The notes beneath the pieces are model-generated. The model was not told the origin of the DNA and ran no database searches. It saw nothing but the letters and a program-made list of their open reading frames with translations. DNA of 64,000 nt from a virus, in IMG/VR virus record IMGVR_UViG_3300044638_004964, positions 41,962 through 105,961 of that record, one strand, 5' to 3'. The translations under genes and the position numbers were made by a program. Positions 48,001-56,100 of the stretch are shown here, one piece after another (positions within the stretch are counted from its first letter, which is position 1; each line of letters starts with the position of its first letter).

Positions 48001-51000
48001 CGCTGTTACCGCAGCATTAAATAAAGATATTGCAGTTGTGGCAACGGCTAAAGGTCCAGCAAGTCTACCAAACTGAAATGCAACTTTACCTATCGGGCCA
48101 CTCAAAGACCTAAAAATATCGCCAGTTCTTCCTTTAGGTATAAATTGTTCTACGTCTACTCCGGGGGAGCTTCTTAAACGTCCGCTTTTGTTACGTCTTA
48201 AAGCTAGTCCTCTAAGTATATCTCTGTCGGAACCAGATCCGGGATCTCTATAATTTAATAATCCCGGAACCCTTTGCCCAATACCAGTAGAACCGCCACG
48301 CCTAAAAGCATCTATGCTATCACGAAGATCTGAGCTTCTAGCTCTTCTATCAAACGGTCTAGTAACTTTGCTTTGAAAATCACCTCCGCTCTTCCCAGAT
48401 AAAAATTTACCAACACTTTGCTTTGTAAGAGATACTCCAAATCCTTCTAAGGCGAATACAACTCCGCCAATTGTGGTAATCATACTTAGTACAGAATTAC
48501 CAAACTTTTGCATAGCTGAACTATTATCATCAATTGGTGGCAACATAGCTTGTAGTGCGCCAGACGCTACGCTTATACCAAGTCCAAAATTATTAGTAGC
48601 TTGTGTGGCTCTTTGAGTTGCTTGAGCTTGTGCGGCAGTGTTTACAGTTGCTCCGGGTCCACTTGGGGCGGTAACGGGTTGAACACCCGTTCCGGTAGAT
48701 CCACCAGCAAATTTTTGAACTATTCCACCGTTAGCATATTTACCAACCTTATTCATGCGATTAAGATTGCCATAACCAATACGCTGTGCGGACGATCTAT
48801 TAACAACAAACTCGCCGGGAGTTAATAGTGCGGGAACAGTATCTGTGCCAACCCCGCCACCGGTTGCGAATCTAGCCACGCGATCTACTCTAGAGCCTTT
48901 GTTTCTAATAGCATCTATTGCTGGCTGTTTACTGCCGCCCTGAGTAAATATCATATTCTGAACTGGAATACCAAACTGCGAACTGAGATATTCAGCCGCG
49001 CCCTTAACTCTTTTTGACTTGCTTATAATGCTTACTTTGCGAGCATCTATTTGTCCATTTTTAATTGCAATTTGTAATTCTCTACCAAACTGTGTAATTG
49101 GGGCAGTTTGTAGATCTTGAAGACGCTTTGCCTCATCTCTAAAATATGTATTTAGCGATGCGTCTTTTGCTCCCGGAGTTGGGGCTTTGGCGTAAGCTGT
49201 ATCGCCAATTGTTCTTTTGAGTGTTCTGTCAACATCAACCGCGCCACCGCCAGCCTTGATTAAAGCTTGTATTGCCGCGCTTGGCCTTGGAAGAATTGAG
49301 CCGGATGCTTGTAGTATATCATCAACAAGCGGAGCGTTTTCTATACCTTTAGCTCTACCACCCATAGCAAATTTTTGAATTATTCCACCAGCAGCTTTTT
49401 TAGTAGCTAAATCATTTTTAACAAGATATCTATCAACTTGAGCTAGAAATTTGCTGTTATTTTTACCGCCACTACCAATAGTTCTAGTTACGTCTGTTGG
49501 TATATTGGAAGCTATTCCAAATTTTGATGATACCGCACCAAGGCCAGAAGGAAAATCTAATGGTGAATTTATGCCGTCTTTTTCAAAGGGCGCACCAACA
49601 AGTGCTAATGAAGATTCTAGATAAGCACCAGCAGCATTATAAAATCCAGCTTTTTTGATTACATCATTAATAAATCCTTGTTCTAGTTTTGGTCTTGCTC
49701 CTACGCTTGTTGCTAATTTTGTGCCAATATTTTTAATGGTATCGATGAACCCACTTTTCATGACACCTTCATATTGTTTGGATTCTTTTTTATTTAATCT
49801 AGCGCCTTGGATAGAGACTTGTGTTTTTGTTTTGGGTGTAATGCCAAGCGTGGGACCGTAAGCATTTCCAAATAACCCAACTAATCCAAACTTGGGAACA
49901 TTAGCAAGTTTTTCTTGATTTTCAAATCCTTTTTTTCTTTTTGCTAATTCATTAGCAACTCTAGATGCGCCAGCCCTTGATAAAGCCGTATTTCCACTGA
50001 GCGATGATAATTGATCATCTGATAAAGATGCAAGATTGGATCTAGCTGGGGTTCCAGATCGTGGAATAATAGCTTTGCCACCACGATCAAATCTTTGTAC
50101 TTCTCCACCCCTGTTCATGCCAGCTAAGTTACTAGCACCTAACTTTTGAACACTACTTTTTCGTATAACAAACTCGCCGGGGCTTAACATAGCTGGAACG
50201 GTATCTCTATTACCAACGCCGGGAACCAAACCGCCAGTGGCAAAATGATGAACTTTTCCACCTTTATTAAAAGTGCGACCAGATTGTAATCCAGCGGCAG
50301 TTGCTCCAACGAATGTTCCAATTCCTCTAATTGCCCTAAAAGCAGCTACTGATGCAAGCAACGGAAGTAATGGCTTAATTGAGTCTGCAACTTTAATTAA
50401 AGCACTTGCAAGCGTAAGTGCTGTATTAGCCATGATCTGAAATGTCGAAGTTTCAGTAACGCTACGAATTAATGCTAGAAATTCTTCTCTTACTTTTGCT
50501 ATACGAACAGCTAAAGCTGCTTGTGCCGAAGCAGCATCTTGAGATAATGAATTATTAGCTTTTGTAGCAACATTCAAAGCGGCTTCTGCTGTAGAAAATT
50601 GCTGTAATAGTGGAAGAACTTTACCAATTTGTCGGAATCCACCAAGCTCTTCTGCGACTTTGATAAATGTAATATCTCTTTCGCCAAGACCAGCTAAACC
50701 TTCACTGAGTCTTTTAACAGCTTCGAATGGTCCAACGAATTTACCTTCTAGGTCTACTAGATTAACACCGAACTGTTTTAAAAATTCAATAGTTTCTGGT
50801 CGTTGAATACGTGTGAAAATTGTTCTTAAGCCCGTACCAATACTTTCAGCACTTTCGCGGGTTGTTGCTCTGACTGATGTAAATAGGGCGAGTAGTTCAT
50901 TAAGATCACCGCCAGAAGATTTAAACACACCGCCCGTTCTACGAATAACGTCGATCAAGTCGCTAGCTTCAACGGCGAATGCGCCAGCAACAGCATTAAT

Positions 51001-51615
51001 TGATCCTAACTGGCTCTCTAAAGCTCCAACGCCCTGTCGAAACTGAGCAAGAATAGCAATAGCACCTTCGGCAGTTTGCGTTATGCTATCAAAGTTGGGG
51101 GCTAGTGCTGCTTGTGCTAATGAATTAAGAGCAACTTTGGTATCGGAAGCACTTAGGCCGGCCTGTGTTAAAACCGTAGTAACTTCTAGCAATGACTGTG
51201 ATGATACACCAAACCCTCTTGCTAAATTAGTAATTTCATCAGTTAAATCTCTTAAGCCGCCCACGCTTTTGCCGGTGACTTGGGCAACCTTAACTAACTG
51301 ACGCTCAAAATCAATAGAAGTTTGTATAGCATCGCTAAGTGTGCTAGTAAACAAACCTACTGCTCTAGTAGCTATAGAGAAAGCGGCAAAACGGCGAATA
51401 GACACAGCAAAAGCTCGACCCATCCTATCAGCAGCCGAAGTTGCTTGATTGGTGGATTGAGTTATTTGCTGTATCTGTTGCTGTGCCCGTGCTGATCCTT
51501 GAACCTGTACATTAACGTTAATACCATTAAGTTGGCTCTGGATTTGGCTAACAATTTGCGATACATTGTTAGGGGCTTGTAATTGTAATTGAGCGGTTAA
51601 TACGAAACGTGCCAT
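45058..51615 (-). CDS. Tape measure protein with embedded HAD-like segment
   Basis: The protein sets tail length during assembly. Residues ~80-400 are the phage tape measure core (FGVSSQSLLEVTTVLTQAGLS, GVFKSSGGDLNELLALFTSV). Three copies of a DTVPAxLxPGEFV motif flanked by Gly-rich FAxGGxV repeats occur near 475, 925 and 2030. Between the first two, residues ~790-890 look like a HAD-family domain: VDVDRTL (DxDxT), KVSIISKS near 859 (motif II strand ending in Ser) and IFTQGGSK near 885. A segment near 660-695 (AYLESSLAL, LDFPSGLG) faintly resembles a PD-(D/E)XK fold. Hydrophobic segments at ~1040, ~1190 and ~1260 could insert in membrane; coiled coils fill 1400-1900. At 2,185 residues it implies a tail of very roughly 300 nm or more. 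Confidence 0.9.
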   Translation of the reverse strand: MARFVLTAQLQLQAPNNVSQIVSQIQSQLNGINVNVQVQGSARAQQQIQQITQSTNQATSAADRMGRAFAVSIRRFAAFSIATRAVGLFTSTLSDAIQTSIDFERQLVKVAQVTGKSVGGLRDLTDEITNLARGFGVSSQSLLEVTTVLTQAGLSASDTKVALNSLAQAALAPNFDSITQTAEGAIAILAQFRQGVGALESQLGSINAVAGAFAVEASDLIDVIRRTGGVFKSSGGDLNELLALFTSVRATTRESAESIGTGLRTIFTRIQRPETIEFLKQFGVNLVDLEGKFVGPFEAVKRLSEGLAGLGERDITFIKVAEELGGFRQIGKVLPLLQQFSTAEAALNVATKANNSLSQDAASAQAALAVRIAKVREEFLALIRSVTETSTFQIMANTALTLASALIKVADSIKPLLPLLASVAAFRAIRGIGTFVGATAAGLQSGRTFNKGGKVHHFATGGLVPGVGNRDTVPAMLSPGEFVIRKSSVQKLGASNLAGMNRGGEVQRFDRGGKAIIPRSGTPARSNLASLSDDQLSSLSGNTALSRAGASRVANELAKRKKGFENQEKLANVPKFGLVGLFGNAYGPTLGITPKTKTQVSIQGARLNKKESKQYEGVMKSGFIDTIKNIGTKLATSVGARPKLEQGFINDVIKKAGFYNAAGAYLESSLALVGAPFEKDGINSPLDFPSGLGAVSSKFGIASNIPTDVTRTIGSGGKNNSKFLAQVDRYLVKNDLATKKAAGGIIQKFAMGGRAKGIENAPLVDDILQASGSILPRPSAAIQALIKAGGGAVDVDRTLKRTIGDTAYAKAPTPGAKDASLNTYFRDEAKRLQDLQTAPITQFGRELQIAIKNGQIDARKVSIISKSKRVKGAAEYLSSQFGIPVQNMIFTQGGSKQPAIDAIRNKGSRVDRVARFATGGGVGTDTVPALLTPGEFVVNRSSAQRIGYGNLNRMNKVGKYANGGIVQKFAGGSTGTGVQPVTAPSGPGATVNTAAQAQATQRATQATNNFGLGISVASGALQAMLPPIDDNSSAMQKFGNSVLSMITTIGGVVFALEGFGVSLTKQSVGKFLSGKSGGDFQSKVTRPFDRRARSSDLRDSIDAFRRGGSTGIGQRVPGLLNYRDPGSGSDRDILRGLALRRNKSGRLRSSPGVDVEQFIPKGRTGDIFRSLSGPIGKVAFQFGRLAGPLAVATTAISLFNAAVTAFSDAEVRKKKAIESGDVEAAGKAASDQYSLEAGNTGRMALGGGGAVLGFMLGGPIGAAIGAGLGTLIASQDPGLSEAISELFGGNTKDSVVALSEAQAQATKTQKAFEQGEKDAAKAMEDFNRGTISAADALSKIRNVTTEANNLEQANQKAIQTNNANKNQGGLEGFGRNVASFATLGYVESASTRNARIDKENEGLNKSSMDAQRKAFEMRRPLTNEAMRSGILLNKDQATIDAEIQASGGESATSLRAKGLSLANQSIEARNKGDNDTANLLQQQSEAAYEMSQELENSFKNLSKEIETARAALDAMSLGLRSATSISSAQSASMTKFAAGLEVGGSSFVNDVAFLQEAMGSAAASMDPDEIKQSMENVGKNLSSLGVSPGDVAKFKGNTAAFIQAQQNYGAAFDEIRDEMKVTGKILSPDELKNRFAEELSNGLPEGAIKDNLKSVIRGLELDQKDVEKLLSGDKSVIGDKLSESQKKAFEEIEKIAQDRQKAEQVLIDLTKKRIEAERNALEAQKEALSLTLEGRELQSKYGGKVVTNEERRKNVLDRANVNNLGLSNMNTGSLADIRGRNKEILDKFTAIEGSRTEQNGFEGANGARMNEMQQDLQKAQKDQVNTIRELVKLEEENLKLIGEKNKLEKDSIDALVSGDIDKFMQTQATVGATAAIATGNKSLMGAFGPEALGLAAQDIRRQQEAGVQSLYGTQLAGQGGLTQQAFGSALSARGVTDPRLAQVASGTTAEEEASKSRLRDYGTALGETGQLGAEMANMQLESATINVRDAQVIYNKVQERGQAAVAALGKANGGLIYANRGMFIPRGTDTVPAMLTPGEFVVRREAVNRGNNLQILQQMNGTGGGMTNSSAVMGFARGGKVQYYAGGGVSSSSGSGSTESFEKLTQALTRVMGYVNGVAESIKSLPTTISHQIADTKVDVNVMGGNMLNAFADNLESRVMGKVSEKLKNSYPTENGIQNNGSVLG

Positions 51616-51651
51616 AGTTTCCTAACTTTGGTTAAGGCCGCTCACTATCCA

Positions 51652-52518
51652 TTAACTATCCGAAGATTTGGATTTCTTTACTTTTACTACCGCCTTGGCT
51701 TCTTCTATAGCTTGGTCGTTATCATCCAAATATGTTATACTTGGAATGTAATTACCAGAATCATCTAGAATATTGCCATCTTTATCTGTTCTTTGACCAT
51801 CACTATTGATATAGTAACCCTGCTTGTCAATTCTGCGTCCTTCTAAATCTACTGTTTCGCCCTTTTCATTGACTAAACTAAGATTTTCGTCTACATAATT
51901 GAACATTTTAAGGAACTTATTTTCGGGCAATTTGGACTCAAAATCCTTATCTACCGAATAAAGCATACCGGCTAATGTTGTAGCGGCGGCATACCCAATT
52001 TCATCGTCAGATCGTCTTTGATAGTCTTCTAAATCATTATACACCTTATTGCCATTTTCATAATATGCGCAATTAGCAACTAAAAAGTCGAATTTGCTAT
52101 TATCAGAAATAGATTCCGCTGTATTTTGCTCTAGAGATAATCTTTCGGATATAAGATCGCGCAACTCATTCCTCTTTTTGCGCATTTCTATAGCAATTCT
52201 TTTACCTTCTGATGCTCTGAGTTTACCATTCTTGCCACCGACGTAAAGCTGTTTTTCTAGACTAAAAATAGTATCAGTTATTGACTTTTGCTTTTCGTCC
52301 TTATCTTTATCCCATACGCCTTGGGCGTTCATGAACTTTTCAAGTTCTTTCTTAGTCATAATTCCTTCACGAACACAGTCTGTCCAAACTTTCGCACCAA
52401 TTCTTTGTGATGCTGACATTAGTGTGTTGCTTGGCTTTTTAACGTATAGTTTGATTGTTTCCTCTTTACCATTCTTAGTGATTGTAACATCAACAATTTT
52501 TTCTTTATCCTGTGACAT
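51652..52518 (-). CDS. Tail assembly chaperone candidate B
   Basis: This 288-residue protein lies directly before the tape measure, where tail assembly chaperones are encoded. It shares a motif array with the gene at 52905-53930: a Trp/Tyr-containing helix, then GIMTKKELEKFMNAQGVWDKDKDEKQ and ITDTIFSLEKQLY, against GMMDESEIDQWMREQDLWTKSDDEKL and LNKDIERLKIEIY there. The N-terminus VDVTITKNGKEETIKLYVKKPS looks like a small beta domain. The C-terminus holds acidic repeats (GRRIDKQGYYINSDGQRTDKDGN) then a Lys-rich tail. No frameshift signal linking it to its neighbours was found. Confidence 0.65.
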   Translation of the reverse strand: MSQDKEKIVDVTITKNGKEETIKLYVKKPSNTLMSASQRIGAKVWTDCVREGIMTKKELEKFMNAQGVWDKDKDEKQKSITDTIFSLEKQLYVGGKNGKLRASEGKRIAIEMRKKRNELRDLISERLSLEQNTAESISDNSKFDFLVANCAYYENGNKVYNDLEDYQRRSDDEIGYAAATTLAGMLYSVDKDFESKLPENKFLKMFNYVDENLSLVNEKGETVDLEGRRIDKQGYYINSDGQRTDKDGNILDDSGNYIPSITYLDDNDQAIEEAKAVVKVKKSKSSDS

Positions 52519-52530
52519 AATTTGTCCTCC

Positions 52531-52893
52531 TTAGTTCTTTGGTGGTTGAATAACTGGCATTTGGATTGAGTATCTTAACCATTCTACGTCATATTGAGCT
52601 AATTCAGCATCAATATTACGAGCTTGATTATTACCCTTATCTAAAATTTCCGATCTAATCTTGTTGTATAAATCTTTGAGTTGTTCTTGGTCTTTGGTTA
52701 GTGGTTTATCAGAATTACTATTCCATAAAAACCCTAGATTTTCTTCTATGCTACTTAAAGCTCCTATCATTGTTGTCTGAATTTTCTTTTTAAGAATTTT
52801 TGACAAACGTTCTTTTGAGTCAAGCTTGTATTTTGCTTCTCTAATTTTTTTATAGTCATTTATCTTAATATAATCTTCTGGCAAATTGTCCAT
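52531..52893 (-). CDS. Small helical protein between the chaperone paralogues
   Basis: A 120-residue, mostly helical, charged protein with the segment TMIGALSSIEENLGFLWNSNSDKPLTKDQEQL and then YNKIRSEILDKGNNQARNIDAELAQYDVEW. This pattern recurs in other phages at the same place before the tape measure, in my recollection, but no function is known to me. It has AGGAGG close to its ATG and lies 12 bases from the genes on both sides. A chaperone or tape-measure-partner role is positional inference. Confidence 0.65.
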   Translation of the reverse strand: MDNLPEDYIKINDYKKIREAKYKLDSKERLSKILKKKIQTTMIGALSSIEENLGFLWNSNSDKPLTKDQEQLKDLYNKIRSEILDKGNNQARNIDAELAQYDVEWLRYSIQMPVIQPPKN

Positions 52894-52904
52894 TATATCC
52901 TCCT

Positions 52905-53930
52905 TTAATGTCTTCCTCTTAGTTGATTAGTTGCTTTCATTTGTAAATTAAGTCGTTCGTCTGCAAATTGATCTTGGGTCGCGGTTCCTTTATTTTTAAG
53001 TAATTGCTCTCTTTGTTTTTTGATCATTGTTGCGTGTGGATTATTTAATGAGTCAATTTTGCGAACATCTTTATCATTATTTGCCATTACGAAAACTTCT
53101 GAAGAATTCTTGATCTTGTCGTTTTTAACTGAATTTTCAAATTCTTTTTCGTTTATTTCTCTCTCCCTCTTTTGACTCTGTAATATAAACCAGCCGTCTA
53201 ATAAATCATCGTCTTGTATTACTTCTTTTTGTGGGCAGTCCATAGATTCTTGAATATTATCATATGTTTGTGACCATATTATTAAATTTTTTTGATTATA
53301 TGTCAATTCTTGATCTGGGCTATTATTAAATAGTTTTACTTGAGCATTTTCTCTAATTACCCATAAAGATTTCCAAGGTTCTGATCTAGATAATTCTCTT
53401 ATTTTAGATTCTGCTATTGCAGAATTTTGATATTCATCAACAATATATTGTAGTGAAATAGTATCAAAGTCATACAATTCGTTGTTTTGATAAGTAGTGT
53501 TTCTTATTATCCATGCTAATTTTTCATACGAAGCAAAACCTTCGCAAGTATTTAAATAATATTGATTTTTTTTATTGCTATGAGATATTAACTGTTTTTC
53601 TCCAGCCCTAATATATAATCTGATCTGTTCTCTTAGTGAGTCATTATTTCTAGCGTTATAAATTTCTATTTTTAAACGCTCAATGTCTTTATTTAGACCT
53701 TCTAATTTTTCATCGTCTGATTTTGTCCATAGATCTTGTTCTCTCATCCATTGGTCAATTTCGCTTTCATCCATCATCCCGTCAACATAAGCTTGCTGAA
53801 ATGATTCGTTATAAACCTGACAAGCTTGAACGTATTGATCAATAGTTGGTGGAATAATAACTAAATTTTTAACAAAATATTTTCCAGAACGTATGAGGGA
53901 AATAAAAAACTCCCGCTCATGTTGTTTCAT
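52905..53930 (-). CDS. Tail assembly chaperone candidate A
   Basis: A 341-residue, charged, largely helical protein and the first gene after the tail tube. Its N-terminal ~95 residues match the N-terminal half of the protein at 51652-52518 (GMMDESEIDQWMREQDLW, DDEKLEGLNKDIERL), so the two are paralogues. The C-terminal half is highly charged and ends DERLNLQMKATNQLRGRH, likely disordered or scaffold-like. Tail assembly chaperones are normally made in smaller amounts than tube protein; here the start codon and Shine-Dalgarno GAGG lie in the loop of a terminator-like hairpin, which could provide that reduction. Confidence 0.65.
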   Translation of the reverse strand: MKQHEREFFISLIRSGKYFVKNLVIIPPTIDQYVQACQVYNESFQQAYVDGMMDESEIDQWMREQDLWTKSDDEKLEGLNKDIERLKIEIYNARNNDSLREQIRLYIRAGEKQLISHSNKKNQYYLNTCEGFASYEKLAWIIRNTTYQNNELYDFDTISLQYIVDEYQNSAIAESKIRELSRSEPWKSLWVIRENAQVKLFNNSPDQELTYNQKNLIIWSQTYDNIQESMDCPQKEVIQDDDLLDGWFILQSQKREREINEKEFENSVKNDKIKNSSEVFVMANNDKDVRKIDSLNNPHATMIKKQREQLLKNKGTATQDQFADERLNLQMKATNQLRGRH

Positions 53931-53950
53931 AAAAACCTCACAAGCGGGAG
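53904..53950 (-). promoter_or_regulatory. Terminator-shaped hairpin enclosing a start codon
   Basis: On the minus strand CTCCCGCT (53950-53943) pairs perfectly with AGCGGGAG (53917-53910), immediately followed by six T (53909-53904). The 25-base loop contains GAGG and the ATG at 53930. Apart from the long loop this is an intrinsic terminator or attenuator placed over the start of the gene after the tail tube; its U-run codes for residues 7-9. It could lower readthrough from the tube gene or hide the ribosome binding site. Confidence 0.65.
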
Positions 53951-54003
53951 CTTACATGTTGTTTCCTTTTGAATCCTATTAAATTATCTTATCACTAACT
54001 GAA

Positions 54004-55077
54004 TTACAAGCCAGCGGGATCTTCTGGATGAGTTACAGTTAGTTGATTATAAGTTGAGTAACTGAATTTCATAGACACGTTACCACCGCCAGCGTCACCG
54101 CCGCCGTATGTCACGGATGCTAATCTATTTTTATTTCCTAGATCAAATATTGTACCGTCTTGAAGAACCATTTTGATAGTTTCTTCGATGGTATTATTAC
54201 CTTCGTTTCTGGTGCCAATATATGATGGCTTACCTTCTTCGTAAGCCGAAACGAAATCTCCAGAAATTGAAATAACATCAAATTCACATGTTACTTCTAC
54301 TGGATAATTTGGCGCACGATAATAAGGAGCTTTACGACCAAGCTCTAAAATATTATCACGACTGAGATCAGTACTAATTGTGCAGTTCTGAACGTGTACC
54401 AACGGTGCGCCGGTAAGACTAGCTCCTTGAGTAGCATTGCCGGGATTTGAGTTTTGAGAAACACCATAAATTGATTGTGGTAGAATGCAACTGCCCATTA
54501 CTACGTTTTCTCTTCGCTGAATACCACCCTGAGAGTTAGTTAGTGCTAATGGCTCGTCTGTACCTTGACCACTATCAGTTAAAAGAGCAACAACGGCGCT
54601 TGTGATTTTTGGATTTGATGTGTTCCAAACCTTATGATTTCCAACAAGAGTAACTGATTCTGTTGCGTTACCTTCTGTTTGTAGTGTGTAGCTTAGATTA
54701 CTAAAATACATACCTGACATATAAATTTCTACAGGGGCATTACCACTAACTGCGTCTACAGCGTCAGAATAAATGCCAAGAGCAACACAACATCTTTCTT
54801 TAGCGCGACTAACTAAACTACTAGTTGTAGCTTCTGAACTAGCTAAGTGATAAATTAGAGGATATCCATCAAGAACCTTTTCTAAGGTTACTTCGATCTC
54901 TGGTAGACCTTCAATATTTTCATAAATTTGAATTTGGCCTAGTTCGAAAGCTTGTTCCAAGTTAAAATTTGTATTTACGCCAACGCTCTGAACGCCATGA
55001 ACGGCAGTCATGCCGCCGACAAAGCATGGCTCAATGGCTACAGCTTGACAGGCGTAGAAAATTCTATTATTTGCCAT
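54004..55077 (-). CDS. Major tail tube protein candidate
   Basis: A 357-residue protein. The segment VGVNTNFNLEQAFELGQIQIYENIEGLPEIEVTLEKVLDG (split here across residues ~32-72) is the pattern of siphovirus tail tube proteins: a conserved strand-turn before an acidic strand that polymerises in rings. The C-terminus (GGGNVSMKFSYSTYNQLTVTHPEDP) is the usual closing beta pair. It has GGAG close to its ATG, a dedicated promoter-like motif upstream, and it precedes the chaperones and tape measure as tube genes do. Expected to be the most abundant tail protein. Confidence 0.75.
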   Translation of the reverse strand: MANNRIFYACQAVAIEPCFVGGMTAVHGVQSVGVNTNFNLEQAFELGQIQIYENIEGLPEIEVTLEKVLDGYPLIYHLASSEATTSSLVSRAKERCCVALGIYSDAVDAVSGNAPVEIYMSGMYFSNLSYTLQTEGNATESVTLVGNHKVWNTSNPKITSAVVALLTDSGQGTDEPLALTNSQGGIQRRENVVMGSCILPQSIYGVSQNSNPGNATQGASLTGAPLVHVQNCTISTDLSRDNILELGRKAPYYRAPNYPVEVTCEFDVISISGDFVSAYEEGKPSYIGTRNEGNNTIEETIKMVLQDGTIFDLGNKNRLASVTYGGGDAGGGNVSMKFSYSTYNQLTVTHPEDPAGL

Positions 55078-55106
55078 TATTTCTCTCCTATAATATTATG
55101 GGAAAA

Positions 55107-55124
55107 CTCTAATTATTTATACAC
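55107..55124 (-). promoter_or_regulatory. Late promoter candidate before the tail tube gene
   Basis: The minus strand reads GTGTATAAATAATTAGAG, containing TATAAATA, which is the T4-type late promoter core. It matches the motif at 61033-61050 at 17 of 18 bases. If the core is a -10 element, transcription would start about 30 bases before the tail tube ATG, leaving room for the AGGAG-type ribosome binding site. Confidence 0.6.
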
Positions 55125-55128
55125 AAAT

Positions 55129-56097
55129 TTATATGGTTGTTTCAATTGATTCAGCGGTCAATCGCACTATACCGGCGTATATATTCATTAACTGCATTCC
55201 TTGTACTATTGAGTTTTTTAACCTCAATTGTCCTCTTGGGTATTTTTCTAATAATTCTGGATACCTCAAAGCTCCAGAGGTTGGAACGCCCATGTAATTT
55301 AGTGGAAAATCTCCGCTATTTGCTATATTATTGCTATTAAACATGTATATAGTTTTATCATTTTGTAGCGAGATAATATCTACCAATTTATTTCTAGTAA
55401 ATTCATCTTCAGCCAAACAGTGAAATAATAGGTCTGTTTCAACGAATTGTCCACCACCCAATTGATATCCACGAAGGGTTCTTCTTGGGACTATTTCTAC
55501 GGCTATAGCTGGCAATTGAACCCTGAGTTCGTTTGGGAGTTCAAAATCACCTTTATTTGGTATATTGAAATTATTATTTAAATCAAGTGATTTATACTGA
55601 ATTTCAGCTAACCAAGGCAAACTATTGGCGTATATTACATTTATGTATTTATAACTATATTCTATTTGAACTTTACTGCCGGTAGGGATTGGATTGTCAA
55701 ATATTACTCTTCCATTATAATAGTCTACTTTGTGGGCGTATGTTCCAGTACTGGAAGATGGGCGAAAAGTATTATCTACATAAACGCCAGAAATACCCGG
55801 TATGGCATTATTATTTCCAACTATTGGTGCTGGTCTATAACTAATACCACTTTGCCAAACCCAATTAGACCTAAATGCATCCCAAGCTTGTCCACTAAGA
55901 TAGTTTTCACTTGACGATATTTTTAATTTGCTATAATCTAATCCGTCTGGTGATAATTCATTCAAGTTTACATTAAAGTAATTTCCTTTTTCTAGCAAAG
56001 CCCAATCCAAAAATTCAACAATGTTATCTTGAATTTCGTTATTTAGCGTTGTGCTAAAAACATCATTGAATCCTTTAAGATTTAGATGATTTGCCAT
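55129..56097 (-). CDS. Tail-region structural protein, unknown
   Basis: A 322-residue virion protein candidate. The first half has helices (GFNDVFSTTLNNEIQDNIVEFLDWALLEKG) and the second half beta strands, including a segment VEIVPRRTLRGYQLGGGQFVETDLLFHCLAEDEF that resembles the loop-bearing sandwich of tail terminator or neck proteins. It sits between the tail completion gene and the tail tube, where a tail terminator would be expected. No family was identified with confidence. Confidence 0.55.
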   Translation of the reverse strand: MANHLNLKGFNDVFSTTLNNEIQDNIVEFLDWALLEKGNYFNVNLNELSPDGLDYSKLKISSSENYLSGQAWDAFRSNWVWQSGISYRPAPIVGNNNAIPGISGVYVDNTFRPSSSTGTYAHKVDYYNGRVIFDNPIPTGSKVQIEYSYKYINVIYANSLPWLAEIQYKSLDLNNNFNIPNKGDFELPNELRVQLPAIAVEIVPRRTLRGYQLGGGQFVETDLLFHCLAEDEFTRNKLVDIISLQNDKTIYMFNSNNIANSGDFPLNYMGVPTSGALRYPELLEKYPRGQLRLKNSIVQGMQLMNIYAGIVRLTAESIETTI

Positions 56098-56100
56098 ATT

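Noticed and set aside
52500-53000. Programmed frameshift linking the chaperone-position genes
   Set aside because: No slippery heptamer followed by a structure was seen, and each gene has its own start and ribosome binding site.
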